A stretch of DNA of 64,000 nt, taken from positions 30,815,555 to 30,879,554 of the forward strand of contig CM072527.1 of NCBI GenBank assembly GCA_036898135.1, read 5' to 3'. This DNA is from Oncomelania hupensis. Lineage: Eukaryota; Mollusca; Gastropoda; Littorinimorpha; Pomatiopsidae. The notes under the pieces were generated by a model. It ran no database searches, was not told the origin of the DNA, and saw nothing but the letters and a program-made list of their open reading frames with translations. Position numbers and translations under genes: made by a program. Position 1 is the stretch's first letter, and each line of letters opens with the position of its first letter. This document shows positions 32,574 to 43,490 of the stretch, one piece after another.

Positions 32574-32760
32574 TGGCAGCAGCAGAAGAAGAAACCGAGG
32601 AAGAAAGAAGGAAACAAAGATGAAAGAATAAGAAAGAGAAAGAAGAAGAAGAAGGCAGAAGGAAACGAAGCAGAAAGAATAAGAAGAAATAAGAAGGAAA
32701 CGGAAAAGGTGGAGGAATAGAAAAAGATAAAGGAAGGGGAACGAGGAGTAGGTGTAGGCA
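32285..32760 (+). repeat. Long GAA-rich purine tract
   Basis: About 475 bp, almost all purine on the plus strand, built from AGAAGAAGAA with GCAGCAG and ACAGC breaks. All overlapping frames in both directions translate to Lys/Glu or Leu/Phe/Ser strings and are not genes. Uninterrupted purine stretches can form triplex (H-DNA). Confidence 0.9.
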
Positions 32761-32910
32761 GAGGACATACATAGACAATCAAACATAACCCCAGTGAGAC
32801 TATTTGCAACTTTCGTTCCTTTTTCTCTCTGGCGATGGTGACTGGGATTTTTTTAATTTGTGTTATCAATCAATCTTTAATTTAAAGTCTGTTCACACCT
32901 TTAGGTGATA

Positions 32911-33699
32911 CAGTGGAACCTCTCTACAACGACCTTGAAAATGTTGACAAAAATCGGTCTTTATAGAGAGGGGTCTTTATAGAGAGGGGTCTTTACAGAG
33001 AGCATAATGGCCTTTTCTTGAATCAATTTGCCAGTGATCGGAATATTCTTTCTTCTAGCAACCAGAAACCAATCCCAAACTTTCTCATTTACTTCCGAGT
33101 ATGTTGTCTTCATCCGTTTTGATCGCGTACGATCGGCATTATCACCACTTTCCCACCTTTTAAGAATTTCATCTTTGTCTCGGATAATTCCTTGAATTTA
33201 TGTTTTTCCAACTTTAAGACTCTTTGCGATCGCAATGGCAGTCTCTCCTTTTTTGTGTCTGTTTACAACATTAACTCGATCTTCCAGAGATAAAAATTTT
33301 CTTTTCTTTGTAGACTCCATCATCCCATCACGCTTTCTTTGCTTCTTCTCAGTGCCGCGCTCGTGATGTGAATAAAGTGAAATGCAAACCCCAAACGAGT
33401 AGAATCTAGAATGTGACGTTACAAGATGACGTCAAACTTATAGAAGATTACTTTATCGGCTGGCGTGTCACATATAGGTACCTGTCTGACTGTGCTGAAC
33501 AAGATCGTAGACAGTTTTTATTGTGCAGTCATGCCGAGAAAGTCGCTATACGGTCTGCAAAGATCGGTCGTTAGACGTTATAGCGAGGGAGTCGCTATAC
33601 TGATGACAGCAATATAAGGAAATACATCGGTTAAAATAAAATGGGTCGTTGTAGCGGGGGAGTCGTTATAGAGGGGGGTCGTTGTGAGAGGTTCCACTG
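32911..33699 (-). mobile_element. pogo/Tigger-type DNA transposon, deletion derivative
   Basis: Ends CAGTGGAACCTCTCTACAAC and GTTGTGAGAGGTTCCACTG are inverted and flanked by TA on both sides, as for pogo/Tigger elements. The length is 789 bp. Internal near-end repeats of GGTCTTTATAGAGAGGGG and GTCGTTATAGAGGGGGG lie on the two sides. A transposase N-terminus remains on the minus strand (33003-33323). The DDE core is gone. Confidence 0.92.
33003..33323 (-). pseudogene. Tigger/CENP-B-like transposase N-terminus with internal stop
   Basis: From ATG at 33323 the frame reads KRKFLSLEDRVNVVNRHKKG, ETAIAIAKSLKVGKT, then TAA, then IQGIIRDKDEILKRWESGDN and VWDWFLVARRKNIPITGKLI. This is the psq-type helix-turn-helix followed by the CENP-B-type DNA-binding half, as in Tigger transposases. 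The single in-frame stop replaces a residue between KT and IQ. It is about 107 codons. The frame does not reach a catalytic domain. Confidence 0.85.
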
Positions 33700-34001
33700 T
33701 ATTAGCATTTAAAATGTAACTTTTAAAACACTTTAACTATTTAAAAACATTATTTCAAAACAAACAGTCTATAAAAGTCTACCAACAGGAGATATAACAA
33801 TAACTTTCACAACGTCTGTAACATTTGGATGATATAGAACCATGTCTACAGAATGTCCATATTCAGTTATGATATGTCCATTTACTTTAAATATGTCTTT
33901 TAAAACTGAGCATTCAAAGAGAAGACTGAAAGACTTGTATTACATATAGATATACATTTAACATCAGCTGAGTATTTAGTGTTCCATGGGTTTATTCTTA
34001 A
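33700..34001. other. AT-rich sequence, probably 3' UTR of the following LINE
   Basis: No coding frame. Position on the 3' side of the minus-strand I-group LINE suggests 3' untranslated sequence. Confidence 0.35.
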
Positions 34002-35500
34002 TTAATACATTAATTTAGAAAGTGGTCTTGAACAATTCAGTATAGCTATATTTTTAATGTTATTATCATGATACACTTCCTTTTCTAGTATGGAAAACAT
34101 TTCATGATTACACATATTTAAATTTGTTATAATTATAGAATCTGACAACCTTTGTGCTCCCTCCTTAGCTAATCTATCACATACCTCATTCCAATGAATT
34201 CCGCAATGTGATGGAACCCAACAGAAATCAATATTTATTCCTCTAGAAATCACACAATGTACCATATTTAATTTCATAGATAAACTCCCTTCTATCTTTA
34301 CAGTTCAATTGTTTTAATGCATAAAGCACCGCTTTTGCACATACTAATATTCCAAATAATTATAAAGGTGACGTCATGTTGAAATTTAAAGCCATTCAAA
34401 TAACATAAAGCTCAGCTGTAAATATAGAAAATCACTTTCCTAAATAATATGACCTTCTGATATTTATTTCAGGAATAATATATGCTGATCTACTATCCGA
34501 AGAATCTAAAACAAATCCGTCAGTAAAAATCTACATATAGTTTTTGTAATTACTTTCAATATGTTTTTTTACCTCAGTAACTAATAAATAAGGATTATCC
34601 TCTTTTTTAGTGTGGCTATAGTTAATATCAATATGTGCACATATATGCTCCCAAGATGGAATCAATGGTGTTAATGAAAGAACTGAAACTGATGTGATAT
34701 CAATGTCACACTTATCAAAAAGGTCTTTTGTATAGTTTCTAATTGGCTGCAAGTACATATTTTTTGTTCATTTTGGATAATCTTGTTGAGCATCAATATA
34801 TATTTCATCATACTGTACACCGAATTTGGAACAGATAAACATCTTAACACATATTTGGAAGAAGCCAGTTGACGTTGTTGATTTAATTATAATATTCCAG
34901 CTTCTTGGTATATTCGTAGAGTGTTAGCATGAACTGGAACTACTAATGCAATTTTAACAGCCCAACTGTCAATACTTTGTAATTTATTTAATAATGAATT
35001 ATTTGCTGTAAAATATGCTTCCTGACCATAAATAAGCTTTGATCGAACTAGTGATATGGCTAAATGTAATTGGGATTTAGTGTTTTGACCCCATATTTGC
35101 ATATTAATAATTTTCAATAAATTCAAGGTTTTTCTTGTTTTGTTATTAAATGCTCAATATGTAACTTCCAGTTCAGCTTAGGTGTTAGGTAAACTCCGAG
35201 AAATCTTACCTGCTGCTTGTAAGCAAGAACTTCACAATTTAATTTTAAAACAGGTAATAATTTAGGATTATTTCCATTATTGAAAAGCATCAAATACGTT
35301 TTATCTGTAGACAGTTCCAGACCATTATTTTTCACAAATATAGAAAGATTATTTAGTTCTTCTTGGAAAAGTTTCTGTACATATATTACTACACTCTGTT
35401 TAGTATGCTTTCTGAGAGACATATTAATCCACATAGCAATGTCATCCGCATACTGAACTACATTTGCTGATTTAGAAATAAATGTGGGAAGATCATAAAT

Positions 35501-36966
35501 GTGACCCTCCACCACGGGATGAGTCGTATTGCGCCTCAGTCCATTCCGAGCAATCACTGAAAATATGTGCAGGGGGTGTGGGTTGTCGGTTTGGAGATTT
35601 TAGTTGTTGCTGATTCTTTAATCATTTATCTACATGTTTCCGTTGGAATTTTGCTAAAATTCACTTCTAAAAGTATTATAAATGTATTTTAAAAGCACCA
35701 CCTATCCCGTTTTGGTGAGAAAATCTTGCCCAAACCACTTCTTTTGAACAACCTGTCCTCCCTATGCTTTTCGAGCCGACCCGATGTACTATGCACCGAT
35801 TGAAAGGTCTTTGGCTCAGCTTTTAAACTATGTAGAATACGATTGGTTGATTCGAAATAGAAAGCTAAAACAATAGGCTAAAAATAATAGTTCTCCGGGA
35901 ATGCCCCTGTAAACAAATCGTCACCATGTAGGGGAAGCTCGCTCCACAATTGGCTAATATCTGCGCGTGACGTCAACCAACCAACCAGCAGGAAGGTAAT
36001 TAAAATTTTGCAACATGGCTGCTCATGGCGTCTCCGAAGCTTTTGTCGCAAAAGCGTTGAATTCGGCCAGAGATGCAAATATTACGGACCAAAAAGATTC
36101 AGAAGAATTAGAAAGTTTGATAAGAGAGTATTTTACATCTCTAGAATTAAAAGATACCGGTGATTTAAGCGAGGACGAGGAGAAAAGTGATGATGAAGTG
36201 AGTGGTGGTGTCGAAAGTGATTGTGATCATAGTAGGCCTAGAACACGAAGAGGAAACTAGTGACACAGACAGCGAAATGCATCATTTAATTTTATTTTTA
36301 TTTTTGGGGGTATCAAAAACTTAAAGCTTTATCTGCTTGGAAAAGAACTAAAATTGTATGTCTCTTGGTAAACATTAATTTAGGATAATTTCATGGTGGC
36401 TTGTGATTAAAATCACCCACCCCCCACACCCTGCCTCCTGAAAAAATTAAACAATTTTTAGACCACATACTTTTTTATTTTATGCTGCTATTTCATACAA
36501 ATTGTTGACATTTGCTCATTTGTAATGATTTTAATATTGTTATGAATAAAATTATTATAGTAGTAGCAATCGGCCTGCATAAAAATGTTAACTAAGTAAA
36601 ACATGCATTTTAACATGTATTTTAAAAAAGTGTACAAATAAAAGTACTTCATACTTTGAAATGAAAATGTGTGTGTGTGTGTGTTGTTAATGCTGTGCTA
36701 GATTACAGTGCCAAATTTCATTAAGATCCATGCATGGTTGCTAAGGACATTACTGTCTTAAAGTTTGTAAACACAAATTTCGAGATTTCTCAGAATCGCG
36801 TTTTTGAGGGGGGGCAAAGTAAAAAGCATGTAGCTCCGAGACTATTCGTCAGATTTTCAAACGTTTTTTTTCCATTGAAATTGGCATTCAAAATACTTTA
36901 AGATCGCACAAATAACTCAAAATGACCCAGAGGCACAATAAGACTCAAACCGTGGTGGAGGGTCAC
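35501..36966 (+). mobile_element. Unclassified DNA transposon, GTGACCCTCCACCACGG ends, AAAT target
   Basis: The left end GTGACCCTCCACCACGGGAT and the right end (reverse complement GTGACCCTCCACCACGGTTT) are perfectly inverted for 17 bases and continue imperfectly for about 20 more (TGAGTC, TATTG, GCCTC blocks). AAAT flanks both sides (35497-35500, 36967-36970); if the first T is counted into the repeat, the duplication shortens to AA. The insertion cleanly interrupts a LINE reading frame, which proves the borders. The length is 1466 bp. It carries one ORF (36015-36260). I cannot assign a superfamily from the ends. Confidence 0.92.
36015..36260 (+). CDS. Acidic 81-aa ORF of the unclassified transposon
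   Basis: ATG-started frame: MAAHGVSEAFVAKALNSARD, ANITDQKDSEELESLIREYF, then acidic LSEDEEKSDDEVSG and a basic end SRPRTRRGN. An acidic N-terminus followed by a basic patch is common at the start of DNA transposases such as those of piggyBac type. This may be the first exon left in an internally deleted copy. The stop TAG is followed by T-rich noncoding DNA. No known domain. It is the only ORF of note within the element and reads toward its right end. Confidence 0.6.
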   Translation: MAAHGVSEAFVAKALNSARDANITDQKDSEELESLIREYFTSLELKDTGDLSEDEEKSDDEVSGGVESDCDHSRPRTRRGN

Positions 36967-39491
36967 AAATGAGGATTGAAAACAATAAAGGGGCAAGAAT
37001 AGACCCCTGAGGTATTCCCATATTGATGTTATAAAAAGATGAATAAGCATTCCCCACTCTTGTGCATATAGATCTGCCACTTAAATAATTGTGTATGTAA
37101 TGATACATATGACCACTTATTCCAATATGTTTTAATTTATAAAGCAGTCTAGCATGCCAGACACTGTCATATGCCTTTTTGATATCAAAGAAAGCAGCAA
37201 GAGTACTTTTTCTATGAGCAAACTGTTTCTTAACATGACTGGTTAATTTGACAAGATGGTCAGTTGTACACTGACCCTATCTAAACCCTGCTTGATTTTT
37301 AGGGATTATTTTATTTTTTTGACAAAATTGAGTTAACCTGTTTAAAATTATTTTTTTCTAATAATTTTTCAACTTGAGACGTCAATGCAATTGGTCTATA
37401 ATTATTTACTGATGCACGAGACTTGCCTTGCTTATGTACTGGAATAACTACAGACTTCTTCCAGATAGTAGGGAGAATACCACTTTGCCAACATCTTTGG
37501 CATAATGAAAACTTCATTATAAAAAAATGAAAAAATTTGTGTTATTTGTGAGTGGTGTGTGTATATTTATTTTTCAAATATTTGAAGCTATGCACTGTGT
37601 TGAGGGATTGGCCTTGGACACTGATATCCATGTTGCCATCGGTGTTGTTCATCATCATCATTTTGGTCTTCTCTGTACTTATTTCCATTCCATAGGCTCT
37701 GGAGGTGGTGTCAAGCCTATGTACCAGCTGTTCAAGTTCTTATTCCTCTCCAGCCAATCCATCAATGTCATCCGCAAAACGGAGGTTGGAGATTGTTCTA
37801 CCCCCTATGCTGACTGTGCCTTCATGATCTGCAAGGGCATCTCACATGATGCGCTCTAGGAAGATGTTAAAGAGTGTTAGAGAGAGTAATCATCCTTGAC
37901 GCACACTGATTGTTGTTCTGAACCAGTTCCCAATGGCTCTGTTGTGGAGGACTGCACTGGTAGCCTTGTCATACAGGCTTTTGATGTCTTCATGGTGCAG
38001 TAATTTTCACACTCCTGAAGGTTACCCTTTTTGGGAAGATTACACGCCACTGGGTCCGTGGTGTAGGTCACTTCCCACTCTGCCAGATCTTGTTAAAGAT
38101 AATGGTGAGGGCATCAATCATTACTTCCCTTCTGACTTGCAGCAATTCCGCAGGTATGTTGTCCACTCCCACCAACTTTCCCTTCTTTAGTGATTGCTCT
38201 GCTGCCTACACTTATGCTCAGAGAATTGGGTGGGTTTCTTCCTCTTCTCTGTTCTGGGGATATGCTAGAACTGATGGTTCTCCGTTTGTGGTTGTAAAGA
38301 TCAGATCTACCCTTCTTGTTCTTCTGTAAGGCATATGCCAGATTTGCTTTAAATCATGTAGACCTTGGGTTGTTTAACACTTGTCAGCCGCTTCACAGTC
38401 TGGTAGGCCTTCTTGCTGCTGTTCTTGTTCAGACAGTTCTCTATTTCCTGGCATTGCTCTTCTATCCAGTTCTCCTTTGCTGTGCGCATACCTTTTCGGA
38501 TGTCATTGTTGATTTTTCGGTAGGCATCAGCTCCCTGTGAGGTGTTCTTTTTCTTTTTCATCTATCTTCGTTTATCACACAGGTTCCAAAGTTCAGGTGT
38601 GATCCACGGTTTCTTATTTGGGCGGTGCTTGCCAAGGATCTCAGTGGCAGTATCTGTCACAGCTGAGTTGAAGGTGGTGGTCATGGTGTTGACATCTTCT
38701 TCACCAGGTCCCAAAATAAGCAGTGGTGCAAATTTCCCTGCAATTGTGGCTTTGAATAATATCACTTCCAATGTCTGCTCCTGGAAACAATTGTGTGTCC
38801 TGCCAATGTTGATGCTTGACCTGAAGCGTGTCTTGACCATGATGTAGTCAATCTGGTTGTGATGCTCCCCACTGGGACTGTGCCATGTCCATCACGGCTG
38901 AAACAGCCTTGTGTAAATGTTAACTCTCTGCCAGCAGCAGCAAGTTATTTTTAACCACGCAAGGCCACACCGCCTTGCTCAAAGCAAGCGAGCTCTCTTT
39001 TTGCTCACAGAGCAAAGAGAATGTGTTTTACTCCTGCTCTGTAATTGTACGCTTAAAAAGTGATCGTTTTATGTGGAATGTCCATGTTATTGTGGTAATC
39101 TTTTGTATTTAGATACTTTCATATTTAAGCTTTGGATTAGTGCAAACTAGAACCACAAAGTTTGTGTGTGTTATATTTAATTTGATTTGACCGTTTGTAG
39201 CTATCCTTCCTGCACTATAAGCTGACTTGAACTGGGCCAGTTTTCGAGTGTGTATACGCGTTGTAATTACACATTCTGATCATTTAAATCCATCTGATAA
39301 TGTTCACCATTTGAAGTCACTTAGTATAAAGTTTGAACTTTCTGGTGATGTAGTTGATATTTATGAACCCCTTCTTGTGTTTGGTTGCTGGCCTCTGTAA
39401 TTGCAGCAAATTAACGAAACACGCATGCTAATGCTGGCCACAGGCACATCATTGTTGCCGGCCCCCTAGAGATCTTCGCTGCATGCAGTCA

Positions 39492-39600
39492 AGCCCGGAA
39501 GCGAACTTGTTTTTTCCAACCTAGTTCCAGTCATTTGCCGAAAAAGGCAAGTACCGAAGTCGAACGAAGCTCTCCGAGTCGAGCTATCCGATGTTTTACG
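39492..39600 (+). repeat. Left arm of a large inverted repeat
   Basis: Shares TCAACCTAGTTCCAGTCATT-type, AAAAAGGCAA and ACCGAAGTCGAACGAAGCTC blocks with the reverse complement of 41221-41313. With 1.6 kb between the arms this could be a foldback element or long terminal inverted repeats of a DNA transposon. Confidence 0.8.
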
Positions 39601-39619
39601 AACGAATACTGGCAGGACT

Positions 39620-39745
39620 ACGTGAAACCACAGGCTTGGAAGTCTCGTCTTTCGTAGGCCTCAATTACATACTATACTACGTACGTATATAGGAGGCCCA
39701 CGAGTTTACAAAGACAAAAGAAAAGACTTCAGAGCCTGTGGTGAA
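39620..39745 (+). repeat. Local hairpin-forming inverted repeat
   Basis: CACAGGCTTGGAAGTCTCGT followed by TTCGTAGGCCTC pairs with AGGAGGCCCACGAG and GAAAAGACTTCAGAGCCTGTG. The predicted stem is imperfect, with a loop around TACGTACGTA. Confidence 0.7.
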
Positions 39746-40471
39746 ACATCCGTGCATACAAATAGCCGCTGTTGCTTCTAGATCTAATTCTGTTTCGATC
39801 TGCACAGCTTCAAGCTTAAGTCAAGTCGAGATTCGCATTTTGAAGCAGTTATTATTATTATTATTTTATGATGATTAATATACTGACACAATTAGTAATA
39901 AAGAGTAAAAGTAATACATAACACATAATGCACACATATAACGATTTCACATCTATATCAACAATAAAACCATGACAAAACTTCAAAGCGCTATGGATAC
40001 GTTGATGTCCCTTCAGCACTATAATGCAAGCAAGTTTATAATGGTCTCAAAAAACAGTGACATTTTTATGGCAAGCACCAAAACAATTATTTATTTATCT
40101 AATATTATTCTTTTTAACTGATACAGTAAATTTGTTATATGTATTTCAATGATATGTATTTTAATGAGAAACACGTATTAAAAAAATGTTGCATGGCAGG
40201 CGGAAATTTCCATAAATCATCTGAAAATTTTGGTAAATCTATAAGAAAAAATAACCAGTAACACCATCTGAATATTTCGGGTTACACCCAACTTCAGCAA
40301 AAACAAACAAAACGTCACTGACCATATTTACACCATTGAGCACGCACAGCAACACACTATTTTTTTTTTTTTAAGTAGGAATAATAATATTAATAATAAT
40401 AAAAAAAATAATAATAATAATAACAAACAAACCAAACAAATAAATAAATTAAAGATTTAACTAAATAACTA

Positions 40472-40472
<1 letters not shown>

Positions 40473-40536
<64 letters not shown>

Positions 40537-40537
40537 A
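40473..40537 (+). repeat. CTA trinucleotide microsatellite
   Basis: About 21 consecutive CTA/ACT units. Confidence 0.95.
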
Positions 40538-40552
40538 TACTAGTGAAGTTGT

Positions 40553-40748
40553 GGTCTTGATTTTGTGGTCTTGATTCGGCTCTTTGCAGTCCGCTGGACC
40601 CTGTAAGCAATGAATAACTCATTAGGTATTAATTTAACTCTGATCTCGAGTTGTCTTGATTTTGTGGTCCTGATTCGGCTCTTTGCAGTCCGCTGGACCC
40701 TGTAAGCAATGAATAACTAACTAACTATTAATTTAACTCTGATCTGGA
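40553..40748 (+). repeat. Two tandem copies of a retroposon 3' tail
   Basis: TCGGCTCTTTGCAGTCCGCT, GGACCCTGTAAGCAATGAAT occurs twice, about 97 bp apart, each followed by ATTAATTTAACTCTGATCT. It belongs to the family of tails at 2248, 26175 (reverse) and 45860. Confidence 0.8.
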
Positions 40749-41220
40749 GTAATTCAAAAAAAATTCGCTTAGCCTACTCGTCCTTCTTCCCGGAAATTTA
40801 AAGATTCGAATATTATAAAGTATAGGCCTAAATATTATTATTTAGAATAGATATAGTTTATACATTTATTTACGTATAAAACAAACAATGCAGGTCTAAT
40901 AATTATATTCAGATAGTGAGCTTCTTCGCTGCGCGGAGACTGACTTATAATATATCATGTAGATTATGCCTATGTATACTGTATAACAGTGTCTACTTGG
41001 TTCTAGGCAGGAAATGGGGACTGCTATTATTAGCCTACTGCTGAGAACTAACAAAATGCAAATCAAGGAACGCAACTATTAAATATGGTCGATAATAATT
41101 ATGCTCATATTAACAAAGTATACCGTTGCGAAATGCTAAATCTGTGTAAATCGAACAGAATTAGAAGCAACAGCGATCATTTTTAATGTCAACTAGTCAT
41201 AGTCATGCAAGCATCATTTC

Positions 41221-41313
41221 GTAACACATCGGAGAGCTTCGTTCGACTTCGGTGATTGCCTTTTTGGGTGAATGACTGGAACTAGGTTGAAAAAAAAAAA
41301 GTTTGCAGCCCGG
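41221..41313 (-). repeat. Right arm of the large inverted repeat
   Basis: Reverse complement of the arm at 39492-39600, with a poly-A run replacing part of the T-rich segment. Confidence 0.8.
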
Positions 41314-41399
41314 AATGTTACCGCACTTCGTTACCACGTGTATGCTTTGTCTTTAATGTGTTTTGTTTGTTTTGTTGTGTTTTTTTTTTCTATTCTTTA

Positions 41400-42085
41400 C
41401 TTGTTATGTCTCATTTGTTTTTAGCTTTGTTTCGTGGTCCTTTAAAACTTAACTGTATTTACCCTTTGATTGTGTGTTTACATTCAGTTTGTGTGTACTG
41501 TGTGTGCATCAGTTGTGTATGTAGTGTCTCTCTCTCTTTCTTTATAAAGTGAATGCATGGCTCCACTGAAAAAACCCGGTGTTGTAAGTTGTACTTTGAA
41601 ATGTGTGTTTTTTCCTTGTAAATTGTAGTATTTTGGCATGTTTTGTTAAAAAAAAGGTTTTATTTGCATTGTCTCATGTCTTGTAAATTGTGCTGTTTTG
41701 AATGAGGTTTTAAATGTATTTTTGTTTGTTTGGGCTCTCTCGTGTATAGTAAATAGTAGATGAGTTTTTTTAAATACATTCAGTTTCAGCAGTAATTTTT
41801 GTTAGGCATAAAATACTTCAATTAAAAAGTAGTTTCTAATAGAGTGCGGGACAACTGTCTTGTATGCCTAAAATGTACAAGAAAATCGTAAGAGAGGGCG
41901 GTTCGTTAAGGTTTGGCGAGCTTGTGGCAATGGGCTTGGCTAAAATAATTATAAGCTTCACAAACTACTAAAGGCAAGTGCCAGTTGGATAGGCTACACT
42001 ATGCACAGCCAGTGTCTCGGTACTGGCTACAAGCACTTCAGCCAGCAATACAGACGGAACAAGGGTTATTTTTAGCCATAGCCTG
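41400..42085 (+). repeat. Dispersed repeat, sister copy at 62150-62960
   Basis: Shared blocks in the same order include TGTGTTTACATTCAG, TCTTGTAAATTGTGCTGTTTT, GGGCTCTCTCGTGTATAGTA, TTAGGCATAAAATACTT, AAGTAGTTTCTAATAG and AAAATAATTATAAGC. The CT repeat is short here and long in the sister copy. Noncoding. Family not identified. Confidence 0.85.
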
Positions 42086-43000
42086 ACAGTGATGCATATG
42101 AACAGCCGTACCATCGTCTGGATTTTTTGTGGAGACCAAGCGTGTTTGCCAGTATCAGATTGTTGTATCTGGCAAACTCCAAGAGTCTCAGACCTCTTTC
42201 ATTTGTCTCGCTGTTGCAGTGGAGTCCACATGTGTCACCCCAGTTATGGTGCGCATCTTGGTCAACCTTGGTATTCCAGTCACCTTGCACTATGACTGTC
42301 CTTCTTCGGCACTTGGTCAAGGACAGCCTGTAGATATTCACAGAAATCATCGACTTCACCTGTCATCATAGTCTGATGTTGGGGCATAGACTTGGATGAT
42401 GGTGATGTTGAAAGGGGCTGCTCTCAGATGGATGGTAATGAATCTACTGGAGACTGAGCTGCAACCCATGGCAGTGGCTAGTATGTCTTTGTGGACAAAG
42501 AATCCAACGCTGTGTTCATGCCTGTCATCTCTACAGCTGAAATAAAGCTTGTGTCCTTTGTCAGTTGTTGTTTCACCTAAGCCTTTCCAGCGCAGTTCGC
42601 TGATACCTAAGATATTCCATCAATAGTGGTCCAGCTTGTGGGAAAGTTCTAATTTTCCCTCCGCAGTTGGGGCCCTGATATTCCAGGTTCCTATGACGAT
42701 GTTGTCTCTCATGCGGATCCTGTTAAATTGTCCATCAGTAGCACACTTATCACCTTCGTCCTGGTGGCCAATGGAAGGCACGGCCCTTGGTGACCCGGGT
42801 GACAACCGATCCAGTATGAAGTGAGTGGTTCTTTTCATCATGCAGTGTCTTCGGCAAGAAAGACCTGGCAGGGCCCAATCCTCTCCAGGCTGTCCGAGAA
42901 CATGGTCGTTGAACCTGGCTGGTGACTTCTGTGTAGAAGACTTTCGCCCAGTGATGCCTTGCTGACATCATCCCTATTAGTCACCTCTTAGACACGCTGG

Positions 43001-43370
43001 GAAACGTTGGTCTATTCTATTCAGTGCCTGAACCCACAGAGCTACTATTTTAATTTCCAGAAAAAGCAGCTCTAGAAACTATTACAACAACTTAATGATG
43101 AATTCCTTCTCACATATTTAATGTTTTACAGTCACCTTTGAGCTCTTGGTATTTTTTCCCCATGTTTTATGAAGCTTTGTATTAGCATTTTTGTTTAGCA
43201 GAGCACCATGTAAAGTGTGTGCTTATGGAGTAAAATAATATTTTATAACAGATTTCGAGTTAGTGTAAACAAACACATACATTTATATGTAAAACATGTT
43301 AAGAACTAAATAAATGTTATTTAGGAGAAGTAATAAAAATTACATGTGAAAAAAAACCAAAAAAACAAAC
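43001..43370. other. Intronic sequence beside the ZFYVE26 exon
   Basis: AT-rich, no recognised feature. Confidence 0.4.
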
Positions 43371-43490
43371 CTGCAGTGTCAGTATTCAGTTTTTTAGCTT
43401 TGGCTGCGTCTGTTGCAATCCTTTGTGATGGAGTTGTCCTTCCTTCCTCTTTGCTTGACCCAGATCCTGAACTACTTGGTCTTGGTGAGC
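43371..43490 (-). CDS. ZFYVE26: ZFYVE26 coding exon, serine-rich linker
   Basis: Acceptor CTCACATGTAG|GCTCAC and donor ACTGCAG|GTTTGT on the minus strand. It enters by finishing a codon begun in the exon at 51207 (A + GC) and leaves one base for the exon at 29252, so the phase is continuous. It encodes SPRPSSSGSGSSKEEGRTTP and then a basic, lysine-rich stretch AATDAAKAKKLN-like. This is a low-complexity linker with no domain, and identification depends on splice sites and phase. Moderate confidence that it is always included in the transcript. Confidence 0.75.

Larger units (their letters stand above)
34002..37517 (-). pseudogene. I-group LINE ORF2 remnant, split by a DNA transposon
   Basis: On the minus strand: WKKSVVIPVHKQGKSRASVN, NYRPIALTSQVEKLLEK (37311-37500); then in broken frames FDIKKAYDSVWHARLL (RT motif A) and NMGIPQGSILAPLLFSILI (motif B) to 36971; the 1466-bp insertion; then YDLPTFISKSANVVQYADDI (motif C, YADD) and KTYLMLF, QVRFLGVYLTPKLNWKLHIE (35123-35500). 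After that come IWGQNTKSQLHLAISLVRSK and an RNase H piece INIDFCWVPSHCGIHWNEVC (34002-34277). Removing the insertion restores SILI-YDLP exactly. It has multiple frame changes and is 5'-truncated. Confidence 0.88.
38893..42109. mobile_element. 3.2-kb composite insertion within the RTE copy
   Basis: The LINE sequence GTGCCATGTCCATC stops at 38892 and resumes as ACCATCGTCTGGATTTTTTG at 42110. Short inverted ends ACGGCTG...CAGCCGT and a CCATC flank suggest a transposition event, but the inverted match is only 7 bp. The right part (41400-42085) is a repeat shared with 62150-62960. A large inverted repeat (39492-39600 / 41221-41313) lies inside. No coding frame recognised. Confidence 0.65.
37572..43000 (-). 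pseudogene. RTE-type LINE, near full 5' part, split by a 3.2-kb insertion
   Basis: On the minus strand from right: RMRDNIVIGTWNIRAPTAEG (endonuclease start, 42620-42730), the QGDWNTKVDQDAHHNWGDTC block with the catalytic GDWN, and RYNNLILANTLGLHKKSRRW (42110-42359). After the insertion (38893-42109) it continues with MVKTRFRSSINIGRTHN, TTTFNSAVTDTATEILGKHR, WITPELWNLCDKRR, GMRTAKENWIEEQCQEIE (38349-38840), then degraded RT down to the VHSFKYL region at 37572. It has many frame changes. The 3' end with its GGATA tail is missing where it meets the I-group LINE. Confidence 0.88.

Noticed and set aside
32217..32869. Long minus- and plus-strand frames across the GAA tract
   Set aside because: Stop-free because of the repeat; products are Leu/Phe/Ser or Lys/Glu strings.
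36669..36683. GT repeat as a functional element
   Set aside because: Short microsatellite inside a DNA transposon with no other signal.
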